Source of the DNA: Ovis canadensis
Lineage: Eukaryota; Chordata; Mammalia; Artiodactyla; Bovidae
Length of the DNA: 64,000 bases
Direction: 5' to 3'
NCBI RefSeq assembly: GCF_042477335.2
Contig: NC_091246.1
Span: 18,535,001 to 18,599,000, forward strand
Positions 1-11,751 of the stretch are shown here, in pieces. Position 1 is the stretch's first letter. Every line of letters starts with the position of its first letter. The notes under the pieces were generated by a model that was given only the letters and a program-made list of their open reading frames with translations, was not told where the DNA came from and searched no databases. The position numbers and the translations under genes were made by a program.

Positions 1-395
1 GGACTCTCAAGAGTCTTCTCCAACACCACAGTTCAAAAGCATCAATTCTTTGGCGCTCAGCCTTCTTCACAGTCCAACTTTCACATCCATACATGACCAC
101 AGGAGAAACCATAGCCTTGACTAGACAACTTTTGTTGGCAAAGTAATGTCTCTGCTTTTGAATATACTATCTAGGTTGGTCATAACTTTTCTTCCAAGGA
201 GTAAGTGTCTTTTAATTTCATGGCTGCATTCACCATCTGCAGTGATTTTGGAGCCCCCTAAAAATAAAGTCTGACACTGTTTCCACTGTTTCCCCATCTA
301 TTTCCCATGAAGTGATGGGACCAGAGGCCATAATCTTCGTTTTCTGAATGTTGAGCTTTAAGCAACTTTTTCGTTCTCCTCTTTCACTTTCATCA
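1..395 (-). mobile_element. BovB LINE, 3' part of ORF, fragment
   Basis: The reverse strand encodes the C-terminal stretch of the BovB reverse-transcriptase ORF, around the words [20 protein letters not shown] and [14 protein letters not shown]. The window starts inside the element, so its 3' end lies to the left. A base change and small indel near 260 break the frame. It runs into an older antisense L1 at about 395. Confidence 0.9.
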
Positions 396-2700
396 TAACA
401 CATCCCATATTTTTTGTATTGTGTTTTTTTGTCTTGATATCTTCTTTTATTAATAATTTTCTCTTTTTTTCCTTGAGAAAATACTTGTTTAAGAATCTGT
501 TGTTTCTGTATGTTTGTGAGCTTTCCATTTTCTTTCTATTGTTTAGTTCTAGTTACAGTCCACTGTGATGAGAAAAGGATGCTTAAAATGATTTTAGTCA
601 CTTTAAGTTGTTAAGACTTGTTTTCTGACCTATACTGGAGAATGTTCCATATGGATTTAATAAGAATGAATAGTCTGTTGAGTGGAATATTCTATACGTG
701 TCTGTTAAGTTCATTTGGTGAAAGTGATTTTAAGCCTGCTGCTTCCTTTTTGATTTTCTAGATAGCTATTCATTTAGAGAGTGGGGTATGGGTGTTTCCT
801 ACTATTATTGTATTCCTATCAATTTCTTCCATTAGATCTGTCACCATTTGCTTTGTATACTTAGGTACTTTGACATTGGGTACATATATATTTATAATTC
901 TTATATTTTCCTGACAAAGTGACACTTTTATCATTATACAATGACTTCGTTGTCTCATATGATAATCTTTGACTTAAAGTGTATTTTTCTAATATAAATA
1001 TAGCTACCTCACTCTTTGGTTATCATTTGCTTGGAATGCCTTTCCTCACCCCTTCACTTTCAGCTTTTGTGTGTCCTTAAATCTAAAGTGAATCTCTTAA
1101 AAAAAAAATAAAGTGACTCTCTTGTAGGTGACATATACTTGAGTCTTATTTTTTTAATTCATTCAGCTACTCTTTTTCTTTGTTTATGAAGTTTAGTGTA
1201 TTTACATTCAAAGTAATTATTGATAGCATGGTAAGGAGTTACCATTGTCATTTAAAAAATTATTTTCTGTCTGTTTTGTAGCTCTCTTATTTATGTCTTG
1301 TCTTTCTCTGTGGTTTTATGAAATTTTTACAATTGTATTCTTTGATTCTTTTTTGGTCTCTTTTGTGTATCTACTGTATCTTTTATCTTTATCATAAGAT
1401 TTGTATCAACATTTAAAAATTATAGCAGTCCCTTTTAAGTTCGTAAGAACTTAAGACAATTGTGTGCAGAAGTTTTGCATGTTACTTCCCTTTATATAAA
1501 TGATATCAGATTTTACTTATTTTTGTATTCTGTTTTTATTTAAAAATATCAATGGTTACAATTATTCTGCTACTTTTGTCTTTTAATTTATATGCTAGTA
1601 TTAAAAGTGACTTACATGCCACCATTACAGTCTATAATAATCTATGATATATATACTGTATATATACTATATATATGTATGTGTATATATATATATATAT
1701 ATATACTGCATATATTTATTCTTAGCAATAAGATTCTTGTAACCATTCTTCTTGAATGGTTTCTCTTTCTATACTGAATTTCTCATTTTGTTCATGTATC
1801 ATTTTCCTGCTTTTACTTGGTTGTCTGCAGCTCATTGAGCTCTTTTAAGATTTTTTTTTTTGGAATTCTTTGTCAAATAGTTCTTGGATCTCTGTTTTTC
1901 TTTTTGTTTGTTTGTTTTTTTTGTTTTTTTTTTAGAGTTGGTTTCTAAAGCTTTATTGCTTTCCTTTGATGTATCATTTTTGCCTGATTCTTCATTGTTC
2001 TTGTAGACTTGCATTTGTTTTTGTGCATTTGGAGGAGCATGCCCCTCTTCCAGTCTTTACAGATCTTTACAGATGATTTTGGCAGGTATTAACTTTCTCC
2101 TATTGGATTCTTAGACAACCAGTACTACCTCCAGGATTGCAGTCAAGTGAGCCTGGAGCTAGGTCACAGGGCTGCATCTCTGTCTGTAATAGGGTCTATG
2201 GTTGATATCAGGTCTGATGCCCTTGCTAATAGGGGTGTCAGTGGGCATAATTCATCCTGGATAGATGTTACTGTTTCCAAGACCATGATCAAGTTGAGCT
2301 GGTGCTTGATCATGGGACTGCTTCAAAGTTTTCAGTCAGGACTATGGCTTGGGAACCTATTACTGGGTTAGTTTAAGTGTGGCTACTGCTAAATCCATAT
2401 AAGGTCAGAGCTGGTGACAAAACCAAGGATAAGCAGGACTACAGCCAAGTCTGCAGGAGGATAAGGCAGCGTCTGTGTCTGTAATTAGGTCCACAGTTGG
2501 TGGGCCTGCTACTGAGGTGTTGGCCTGCTTTCTCAAACTTCGTTCTTCAGTCTGTCTCCACTGGTGTGTAGTACCCTTATAAATTAGATCCTGCAGCTCC
2601 CACAAAGGCACTTTTATCTATAGATGATTGTCACATTTGTGATTCTCTTGCAGAACTAGGGCTGGGGGCTTCTTATTATGCCATCTTACTGGCATAATGT
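396..2700 (-). mobile_element. Old L1 LINE, 5' half (5' UTR, ORF1 region, ORF2 endonuclease), antisense
   Basis: The reverse strand at 770-958 reads as a decayed L1 ORF2 endonuclease, with the word INIYVPNVKVPKY and, further on, NTIIVGN. About 1832-2014 is lysine- and asparagine-rich like an ORF1 N-terminal region, and the right end near 2690 resembles the L1 5' end (AAGATGGCAT-like when reversed). The reverse-transcriptase part is missing, so the copy is 3'-truncated at the junction with BovB. Many stops and an AT microsatellite show great age. The exact subfamily and the 396-760 stretch are less certain. Confidence 0.6.
1647..1712. repeat. (TA)n microsatellite
   Basis: An imperfect TA/TG dinucleotide array with a core of eleven uninterrupted TA units near 1686-1705, lying inside the antisense L1. 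Confidence 0.9.
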
Positions 2701-3061
2701 CATGCTCTCATTTTAAGAATTTTGGAAATTATTTCAGTATCAAGGAAAAACTCTTGAAGGGGGAACATGAAAAAACAGGAAGAAGACAATATGATATAAA
2801 TTAACATGGTGAGTAAAAGACGTGTGTTTTACTTATTCGATTTCAATAAGATACTGCTGTAAAACACACAGAAGAGAAATCTGGGATGTGACTATAGATT
2901 TGGATTCATCAGTTTATGGGTGATTCATTGAAACAACAAGAATGGATAAATTTGCCATATGAGATAATACTAGAATCAGGTGGTGACCATTTTGTGGAGG
3001 GATATTCATGTCAGGTCAATATGTTTTCATTTTAGATAGAAGGCCAAAGTAACTTCTGAAT
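2701..3061. other. Single-copy DNA, no feature seen
   Basis: No ORF of note and no repeat that I recognise lie between the L1 5' end and the next BovB. Confidence 0.6.
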
Positions 3062-4094
3062 CATTGCTCAGTCGTTCAACTGTGTCCAACTCTTTTTGAC
3101 CCCATGAACTGCAGCATGCCAGCCTTTCCTGTCCTTCACCATCTCCCAGAGTTTGTTCAAACTCATGTCCATTGAGTCAGTGATGGCATCCAACCATCTC
3201 ATCATATTACTCCCTTCTCTTGCCTTCAATCTTTCCCAGCATCAGGTTCTTTCCCAATCAGTTGGCTCTTTACACAAGGTGCCCCCCACCCCGAAAAAAA
3301 AATAAAGTATCTCACCGTTTCCATATTTTCCCCATCTATTTGCCATGAAGTAATGGGACTGGATGCCATGATCTTCATTTTTGGAATGTTGAGTTTTAAG
3401 CCAGCTTTTTCACTCTCCTCTTTCACCTTCATCAAGAGGCTCTTTAGAACCTTTTTATTTTTTGCCATTAGAGATCTTCTGCATATCTCAGTTTATTAAT
3501 ATTTCTCCCACCAATCTTGATTTCAGCTTATGATTCATCCAGCCTGGCATTTCACATGATTTACTCTGCGTGTAAGTTAAATAAGCAGGTTGACAATATA
3601 CAGTCTTGTTGTACTCCTTTCCCAGTTTTGAACCAGTCAGTTGTTTCATGTCTAAGTTCTAACTGTTGCTTCTTGACTCACATACAGGTTTCTCAGGAGA
3701 CATGTAAGGTGGTCTTTTACTCCCAAATTTTCCATAGTTTGGTGTGAACTATGCAGTCAAAGGCTTCAGTGTAGTCAATGAAGTGGAGATAGATGTTTTT
3801 CTGGAACTCCCTTTCTTAGTCTATGATGCAAAAAAAAAAATGTTGGCAATTTGATCTCTGGTTCCTCTGCTTTTTCTCAATTCAGCTTGTACATCTAGAA
3901 TTTCTCAGGCCATATACTGCTGTAAAGCCTAGCTTGAGAGATTTTGAGCATTACCTTGTTAGCATGTGAAATGAGGGTGATTGTGAGGCATTTTGAACAT
4001 TCTTTGGCATTGCCCTTATTTGAGATTGGAATGAAAACTAACCTTTTCCTGTCTTTTGACTACTGGTGAGTTTTCCAAATTTGCTGGCATATTT
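3062..4094 (-). mobile_element. BovB LINE fragment with internal deletion
   Basis: The left end is the BovB 3' terminus in antisense. Near 3280 the sequence jumps from the far 3' region (the [14 protein letters not shown] part) to the region coding FIFLGSKI, so several hundred bases are missing, with an A-rich patch at the join. The rest runs back through the RT domain to about 4094 (the QQIWKT-coding region) and is 5'-truncated. Stops and frameshifts are frequent. Confidence 0.85.
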
Positions 4095-4502
4095 GAAGAC
4101 CCATTAATTAGAAAGTAGATACACTGTATAGAATTAGGAAATATGCAGAGACTGTGAAACCACTTAGAATGTTATTGTACCACCCAAGCTAAGAGGTTGT
4201 AAGAGCTAAGATGATGACAGTAGCAGAGAACAAATGGTATTATATGGCCTTTAGGATAAAACAGATCTGTGTTCATACCCCATCTCAGATACTAACGTTC
4301 ATGATTACCATTATTTGGGAGAGTATAGGCACTCAAAAATATAAACTCCAATTATAATTCTAGTTCTGAAAATAAACTCAAGTTATACTGTCCCAAAGAA
4401 TACAATAGGATGAAAAGTAGAAAACATAGAAGAACATATTTTGGCTTCATATAAAAAAGTGTTTCTAACAGCTAATAACTAGATTCCCCGAGAGCTGATG
4501 AG
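4095..4502. other. Single-copy DNA, possible faint MIR
   Basis: About 4240-4300 weakly resembles the MIR core (GATCTGTGTTCATACCCCATC-type wording), but too weakly to call. Nothing else was seen. Confidence 0.4.
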
Positions 4503-4514
4503 CTCCCCATAACT

Positions 4515-4782
4515 GCTGCTGCTAAGTCACTTCAGTCGTGTCCGACTCTGTGTGACCCCATAGATGGCAGCCCACCAGGCTCCCTTGTCCCTGGTACTCT
4601 CCAGGCAAAAACACTGGAGTGGGTTGCCATTTCCTTCTCCAATGCATGAAAGTGAAAAGTGAAAGTGAAGTCGCTTAGTTGTGTCAGACTCTTAGCAACC
4701 CCATGGACTGCAGCCTACCAGGCTCCTCTGTCCATGGGGTTTTTCAGACAAGAGTACTGGAGTGGGGTGCCATTGCCTTCTC
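4515..4782 (-). mobile_element. BovA2 SINE, full length, with 12-bp target duplication
   Basis: This is a two-unit BovA2 in antisense. It starts with GCTGCTGCTAAG (the AGC tail reversed) and ends with CCATTGCCTTCTC. It is flanked by perfect 12-bp direct repeats CTCCCCATAACT at 4503-4514 and 4783-4794, which fix both ends. Confidence 0.95.
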
Positions 4783-4794
4783 CTCCCCATAACT

Positions 4795-5387
4795 AGAGGT
4801 GTGTAAAAAAGGATGGATAAAAGCCCATTATGTATCGTTTAGAGGATATTGAAGCATAAAGTGTAGAGATAGGTGCTTTTAATTCTGTGAGAACTGATTG
4901 TTGTGCTGACTGCCTTTAAACATTATTTGGTAGGTTAAAAACACCTTTCCTTTGAGGAAGATAGGATTAATTGCATATGATATTGGTATCCAGGAACTAC
5001 ATGTGAAAGCATACAAATAATTTGAGCCAAGGTCTTTTGGTGATAATGGGAATATAACATGATTTGGTTGAAAATATGTCTTAGAGGTTTTCCTGAAGAG
5101 AACTTTTACCTTGAAATTCTTCATTTCTTTTGATAGGTGAAGATGATGTAGATATATTTTTATTATTTCATGCTTGTTATTCTTGAAGTTAATGACGTAT
5201 ATTTGTGATAAGGTTCTGCTCTCCAGTATTTCTAAATCTCTGGTGTGATACTGAGGTCTCAAAATTTTGAAAAATTGCCTGAATTTCTTTTCTGTAGTGA
5301 TAAGAGTAGAAACTGCCATCTATTTTGAGGGTAGACTCATTCTTTCTTTAGGGAAGGACTACAGTAAAAAGTGGTCCTTATTGTGCT
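4795..5387. other. Single-copy DNA with an unassigned 146-codon open frame
   Basis: The reverse strand is open from 5319 to 4879 (146 codons from the first ATG). The product is rich in aromatic and basic residues. I recognise no domain, signal peptide or repeat family in it. No promoter, splice or codon-use evidence supports it as a gene. It is most likely a chance open frame or a remnant of an old element. Confidence 0.35.
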
Positions 5388-5716
5388 GAATGAAGCATAA
5401 GCTGGAATCAAGATTGCCAAGAGAAATATCAATAACCTCAGATATGCAGATGATACCACCCTTATAGCAGAAAGTGAAGAGAAACTAAACAGCCTCTTGA
5501 TGAAAGTGAAAGAAGAGAGTGAAGAGACTGGGTTAAAATTCAAGGTTCAAAAAATGAAGATCATGGCATCCATCCCATCACTTCATGGCAAATAGATGGG
5601 GAAACAATGGAAATAGTGTCAGACTTTATTAGGGGGGCTCCAAAACCACCGTAGATGGTGACATGAAATTAAAACATGCTTTCCCCTTGGAAGAAAACCT
5701 AGACAGCATAATCAAA
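5388..5716 (+). mobile_element. BovB LINE (older host copy), left part
   Basis: Sense BovB from the AGIKIA-coding region through YADDTT to the region just after FLGSKI. It stops at ATAATCAAA (5716). The same element resumes at 8978 with the next bases of the BovB sequence (AGCAGAGACATTAC), so 5717-8977 is an insertion into it. The copy is 5'-truncated and full of frameshifts. Confidence 0.85.
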
Positions 5717-7930
5717 CTAGTTCAGTTCAGTTCAGTCGCTCAGTTGTGTCTGACTCTTTGCAACTCCATGAATCGCAGCATGCCAGGACTCCCTGTCCAT
5801 CACCAACTCCTGAAGTTCACTCAGACTCACGTCCATTGAGTCAGTAATGCCATCCAGCCATCTCATCCTCTGTTGTCCCCTTCTTCTTCTGCCCCTAATC
5901 CCTCCCAGCATCAGAATCTTTTCCGGTGAGTCAACTCTTCACATGAGGTGGCCAAAGTATTGGAGTTTCAGCTTTAGCATCATTCCTTCTAAAGAAATCC
6001 CAGGGCTGATCGCCTTCAGGATGGACTGGTTGGATCTCCTTGCAAGCCAAGGGACTCTCAAGAGCGTTCTCCAACACCACAGTTCAAAAGCATCAATTCT
6101 TCGGCACTCAGCTTTCTTCACAGTCCAACTGTCACATCCATACATAACCACTGGGAAAACCATAGCCTTGACTAGACGGACCTTTGTTGGCAAAGTAATG
6201 TCTCTGCTTTTCAATATGCTATTTAGGTTGGTCATAACTTTTCTTCAAGGAGTAAGCATCGTTTAATTTCATGGCTGCAATCACCATCTACAGTGATTTT
6301 GGAGCCCCCAAAATAAAGTCTCACACTGTTTCTACTGTTTCCCCATCTATTTCCCATGAACTGATGGGACTGGATCCCATGATCTTTATGTTCTGAATGT
6401 TGAGCTTTAAGCCAGCTTTTTCACTCTCCACTTTCACTTTCATCAAGAGGCTCTTTAGTTCTTCTTCACTTTCTGCCATAAGGGTGGTGTCATCTGCTTG
6501 TCTGAGGTTATTGATGTTTTTCCCGGCAATCTTGATTCCAGCTTGTGCTTCTTCCAGCCCAGCATTTGTCATGATGTACTCTGCATATGAGTTAAATAAG
6601 CAGGGTGAGAATATACAGCCTTGACATACTCCTTTTCCTGTTTGGAACCAGTCTGTTGTTCCATGTCCAGTTCTAACTGTTGCTCCCTGACCTGCATATA
6701 GGTTTCTCAAGAGGCAGGTCAGGTGGTCTGGTATTCCCATCTCTTTCAGAATTTTCCACAGTTTATTGTGATCCACACAGTCAAAGGCTTTGGCATAGTC
6801 CATAAAGCAGAAATAGATGTTTTTTTGGAACTCTCTTGCTTTTTCCGTGATCCAGAGGATGTTGGCAATTTGATCTCTGGTTCCTCTGCCTTTTCTAAAA
6901 CCAGCTTGAATATCTGGAAGTTCACAGTTAACGTATTGCTGAAGCCTGGCTTGGAGAATTTTGAGCCTTACTTTACTAGCATGTGAGATGAGTGCAATTG
7001 TGTGGTAGTTTGAGCATTCTTTGGCATTGCCTTTCTTTGGAATTGGGATGAAAACTGACCTTTTCCAGTCCTGTGGCCACTACTGAGTTTTCCAGATTTG
7101 CTGGCATATTGAGTGCAGCACTTTCACAGCATCATCTTTCAGGATTTGAAATAACTCAACTGGGATTCCATCACCTCCACTAGCTTTGTTCATAGTGATG
7201 CTTTCTAAGGCCCACTTGACTTCACATTCCAGGATGTCTGGCTCTAGATGAGTCATCTACCATCATGATTATCTTGGTTATGAAGATCTTTTTTGTACAG
7301 TTCTTCTGTGTATTCTTGCCACCTCTTTTTAATATCTTCTGCTTCTGTTATGTCCATACCATTTCTGTCCTTTATCGAGCCCACCTTTGCATGAAATATT
7401 CCCTTTGTATCTCTAATTTTCTTGAAGAGATCTCTAGTCTTTCCCGTTCTGTTCTTTTCCTGTATTTCTTTGCATTGGTTGCTGAAGAAGGCTTTCTTAT
7501 CTCTTCTTGCTATTCTTTGGAACTCTGCATTCAGATGCTTATATCTTTCCTTTTCTCCTTTGCTTTTCACTTCTCTTCCCTTCACAGTTATTTGTAAGGC
7601 CTCCTCAGACAGCCATTTTGCTTTTTTGCATTTCTTTTCCATGGGGATGGTCTTGATCCCTGTCTCCTGTACAGTGTCACAAACCTCTGTTCATAACTCA
7701 TCAGGCACTCTTATCTATCAGATATATTCCTTTAAATCTATTTCTCACTTCCACTGTATAATCTTAAGGGATAGAGCTTCTCCATCTTCGGCTACAAAGA
7801 ATATAATCAATCTGATTTCGGTGTTGACCATCTGGTGATGTCCATGTGTAGAGCCTTCTCTTGTGTTGTTGCAAGAGGGTGTTTGCTATGACCAGTGAAT
7901 TTTCTTGGCAAAACTTTATTAGTCTTTGCC
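5717..7930 (-). mobile_element. BovB LINE, 3' segment of a copy with an inverted 5' part
   Basis: Antisense BovB runs from its 3' tail (GTTCAGTTCAG repeats at 5721) back through the RT domain to the region coding GQRLIKFCQENSLVIANTLLQQHKRRLYTW at about 7930. The RT region reads YAKAFDCVDHNKLW, TDWFQTGKGVCQGC and RQADDTT, so the usual YADD is changed to QADD. Several frameshifts are present, so it is not functional. At 7930 it abuts the 5' end of the same kind of element in opposite orientation (7931-8977). The two halves together make about one full BovB. Confidence 0.9.
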
Positions 7931-8977
7931 TTGCGGGCACAGGAGGGCCTAGAAGAGCTGTTCCACGTTCAAGATCAGGAGGGGCGGTGGTTAGGAGATG
8001 CCCCTTGTCCGAGGTAAGGAGCAGTGGCTGTGCTTTGCCGAAGCAGCCATGAAGAGATACCCCACGTCCATGGTAAGATAAACCCAAGTAAGACGGTAGG
8101 TGTTCCAAGAGGGCATCAGAGGGCAGACACACTTAAACCATACTCACAGAAATCTAGTCAATATAATCACACTAGGACCACAGCCTTGTCTAGCTCAATG
8201 AAACTAAGCCATACCCATGGGGCCACCCAAGACAGGCAGTTCATGGTGGAGAGGTCTGAAAGAACGTGGTCCACTGGAGAAGAGAATGGCAAACTACTTC
8301 AGTTATTCTTGTCTTGAGAACCCCATGAACACTATGAAAAGGCAAAATGATAGGATACTGAAAGAGGAACTCCCCAGGTCAGTAGGTGCCCAATATGCTA
8401 CTGGAGATCAGTGGAGAAATAACTCCAGAAAGAATGAAGGGATGGAGCCAAAGCAAAAACAACACCCAGTTGTGGATGTGACTGGTGCTAGAAGCAAGGT
8501 CCGAGGCTGTAAAGAGCAATATTGCATAGGAACCTGGAATGTCAGGTCCATGAATCAAGGCAAATTGGAAGTGGTCAAAGAGGAGATGGCAAGAGTGAAT
8601 GTCGACATTCTAGGAATCAGCAAACTAAAATGGACTGGAATGGGTGAATTTAACTCAGATGACCATTATATCCACTACTGCCAGCAGGAATCCCTTAGAA
8701 GAAATGGAGTAACCATCATGGTCAACGAAAGAGTCCAAAATGCAATACTTGGATGCAATCTCATAAACGACAGAATGATCTCTGTTCGTTTCCAAGGCAA
8801 ACCATTCAATATCACAGTAATCCAAGTCTATGCCCCAGCCAGTAATGCTGAGGAAGCTGAAGTTGAATGGTTCTATGAAAACCTACAAGATCTTTTAGAA
8901 CTAACACCCAAAACAGTTGTCCTCTTCATTATAGGGGACTGTAATGCAAAAGTAGGAAGTCAAGAAACACCTGGAGT
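7931..8977 (+). mobile_element. BovB LINE, inverted 5' segment (5' UTR plus endonuclease start)
   Basis: It begins in the BovB 5' untranslated leader (GGGCACAGGAGGGCC, then the GAGATACCCC-type repeats). It continues into the endonuclease ORF at about 8520, which reads YCIGTWNVRSMNQGKLEVV, ISKLKWTGMGEFNSDDHYIHYC, MISVRFQGKPFNITVIQVYAP and IIGDCNAKVGSQETPGV. The usual GDWN is GDCN here. It ends where the next word would be TGKFGL. Compared with the copy near 16190-16250, only about 35 bases are missing between its end and the start of the antisense segment at 7930, as expected if both came from one RNA. Confidence 0.9.
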
Positions 8978-9465
8978 AAGCAGAGACATTACTTTGCTGA
9001 CAAAGGTCTGTCTAGTCAAAGCTATGGTTTTTCTAGTTGCCATGTATAGATGTGAGAGTTAGACTATAAAGAAAGCTGTGTGCCTCAGAATTGATGCTTT
9101 TGAACTGTGGTGTTGGAGAAGACTCTTTGAGTCCCTTGGACTGCAACAAGATGAAACCAATCAATCCTAAAGGAAATCAGTCCTGAATATTCATTGGAGG
9201 AATAATGCTGAAGCAGAAACTCCAGTACTTTGGCCACCTGATGGGAAGAACTGACTCATTGGAAAAGACCCTGATGCTGGGAAGGATTGAAAGCGGGAGG
9301 AGAAGGCAAGGACAGAGGATGAGATGGTTGAATGGCATCACCGACTTGATGGACATGAGTTTGAGCAAGCTCCAAAGTTGGTTATGGACTGGGAAGCTTG
9401 GCGTGCTGCAGTGCATGGGGTTGCAAAGAGTTGGACACGACTGAGAGACTGAATTGAACTGAAGA
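8978..9465 (+). mobile_element. BovB LINE (older host copy), right part with 3' end
   Basis: This continues the element at 5388-5716 without loss, from the SRDITL-coding region through FELWCWR and [21 protein letters not shown] to the 3' tail GACTGAATTGAACTGAAG. An ATG-initiated open frame at 8217-9062 runs across the 8977 junction and is a chimera of two BovB copies, not a gene. Confidence 0.88.
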
Positions 9466-10311
9466 ATAAGAAGTGCTTTTAGTCATATACCCCAATTTTT
9501 TTTGAGTTAAGCCTAATGCTTGTAGGAGAAGGAAGTAAATAGACCTCAGAACAAGGAATTAAAGAGAAAAACGTTTAAAGATTCCACTTTGAGGAAGAGT
9601 GGCAAGTAGCATGTCTGTTACTGCCATTATAAGCACTTTTGCCAAAGATATTTCTGCTGCAAGAATTTCTACCCAAATATATTTTGTTGCCTAACTAATT
9701 GACCATAAGGCAGTGTTACTATGAAAGACAAAGTAACTTGGTCACACTTTTTTATTTGAAAGTTTGATTTCAATTAGTTGAAATGCATTAACATTTCTTC
9801 TACTTAGCAATATTATTGAGGGCTTTATTCAGCTGACAAGTGATGATAATTTGCTTTTGCTTCAAGAATTGGTTTCTCAGTTTGAAAAATGCTACATTAG
9901 GTAGAAAGAGGTGATGGTCTCAATGGCACAGGTTTGAACCCATATTTCCTATAGAACTTTGGATCATCTGTCAACAGCTGTGAAAATGTCAAGAAAAAAA
10001 CAAAACAAAACAAAACAGCAGTCTAGAGGTTTTCCCAAAGCAATGCAAAGTATAGTTACAAATATGCATACTAGTATTTGGAAACTGATATCTCTGTCAA
10101 TGAAGTGAAAAAAAGAAAAATGGTGAAAAAGAAAAAATGCAATGCTGAACAAGGAAATATATCAAGCAAAAAAGTGTATAAAATACTATGAATGAATGAT
10201 TCAGAAGGAAAATGTTCAGGTACAAGTCACAAAATAAAATATTTTATTTCCATAGTATCACCATGACTATGCACACATTTTAAATGCATTAAAATATTTT
10301 GTATTTTGCAA
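9466..10311. other. Single-copy DNA; one arm of a diverged inverted repeat
   Basis: There is no gene. About 9630-9735 (containing GACCATAAGGCA) is similar to the reverse complement of about 10600-10695 (containing TGCCTTATGGCC). A (CAAAA)n run lies at about 10000-10016. Confidence 0.45.
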
Positions 10312-10517
10312 TCAGTCAGTTCAGTCACTCAGTCATGTCCGACTCTTTGTGACCCCATCAATCACAGCATGCCAGGCCTCCCTGTCCATCACCAACTCCT
10401 GGAGTTCACTCAGACTCATGTCCATCGAGTTGGTGATGCCATCCAGCCATCTCATCCTCTGTCGTCCCCTTCTCCTCCTGCCCCCAACCCCTGCCAGCAT
10501 CAAGGTCTTTTCCAATA
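10312..10517 (-). mobile_element. BovB LINE, 3'-terminal fragment
   Basis: Antisense copy of the last 200 or so bases of BovB, coding [27 protein letters not shown] and [11 protein letters not shown]. It is strongly 5'-truncated. Confidence 0.9.
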
Positions 10518-10985
10518 AAATCCTTTAAATTTTGTCATTCATCTTTGTATGGTAGGTTTATGTACTTTTTGATATTCCTCTTTTTAAAAAAATTTTTTTT
10601 ACCTTTTGTGGCAAAATTGCCTTATGGCCAATTGTCTATGCAGCAAAAGTGTTGTGTCAAAAATGTCTATGACAAAGATGGTTATAACAAAAGTATCTAG
10701 AACCATCTAGAAGATATGAGAAGCAGTGATATTCTATATTAAATTCTTTTTCTTTTTACTGCATCACTTAATTTTGTTCTCAAGTTCAGTTGTTTATTAA
10801 ACATGACAGCTTGTTGAACATGTATGTGTTTTAGTCACTCTTTGGGGGGGCAAAATGGACTGGACAGCTTGAATACAATGGAGAAATAGTTATAAGATTA
10901 TAATAGAAAATGTTAGAGAAGTACAATAGAGCATTCTGGGGAAAAATCATCAAGAAATAGCAACATGTGTGCATTAATGCAATAT
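10518..10985. other. Single-copy DNA; second arm of the diverged inverted repeat
   Basis: AT-rich. It holds the 10600-10695 arm described for the preceding unique stretch and a run of seven G at about 10843-10849. No gene was seen. Confidence 0.45.
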
Positions 10986-11000
10986 AAAGATTATATTATT

Positions 11001-11751
11001 CCCACCAACAGTGTAAGAATTTACACCCTTTTCTCCACACCCTCTCCAGCATTTATTGCTTGCAGACTTTTGGATCGCAGCCGTTCTGACTGGTGTGAAG
11101 TGGTACCTCATTGTGGTCTTGATTTGCATTTCTCTAATAATGAGAGATGTTGAGCATCTCTTCATGTGTTTGTTAGCCATCTGTATGTCTTCTTTGGAGA
11201 AATGTCTATTTAGTTCTTTGGCCCATTTTTTGATTGGGTCCTTTATTTTTCTGGAACTGAGCTGCATAAGTTGCTTGTATATTTTTGAGATTAGTTGTTT
11301 GTCAGTTGCTTCATTTGCTATTATTTTCTCCCATTCAGAAGGCTGTCTTTTCACCTTGCTTATATTTTCTTTTGTTGTGCAGGAGCTTTTAATTTTAATT
11401 AGATCCCATTTGTTTATTTTGCTTTTATTTCCAGTATTCTGGGAGGTGGATCATAGAGGATCCTGCTGTGATTTATGTCTGAGAGTGTTTTGCCTATGTT
11501 CTCCTCTAGGAGTTTTCTAGTTTCTGGTCTTACATTTAGGTCTTTAATCCATTTTGAGTTTATTTTTGTGTGTGGTGTTAGAAAGTGATCTAGTTTCATT
11601 CTTTTACAAGTGGTTGACCAGTTTTCCCAGCACGACTTGTTAAAGAGATTGTCTTTACTCCATTGTATATTCTTGCTTCCTTTGTCAAAGATAAGGTGTC
11701 CATAGGTGTGTGGATTTATCTCTGGGCTTTCTATTTTGTTCCATTGATCTA
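11001..11751 (-). mobile_element. Ruminant L1, inverted 5' segment of a single insertion
   Basis: The reverse strand encodes L1 ORF2 C-terminal sequence. It reads [33 protein letters not shown], then [62 protein letters not shown] and [11 protein letters not shown], ending at CACTGTTGGTGGGAA. The sense segment that follows at 11752 starts with the same CTGTTGGTGGGAA, so the halves overlap by about 13 bases. A 15-bp target duplication AAAGATTATATTATT lies at 10986-11000 and 12533-12547. Confidence 0.93.

Noticed and set aside
8217-9062. 281-codon open frame resembling an endonuclease-type protein
   Set aside because: It is made of the BovB leader and endonuclease start joined across 8977 to the C-terminal region of an older BovB. 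It is a chance fusion of two dead copies.
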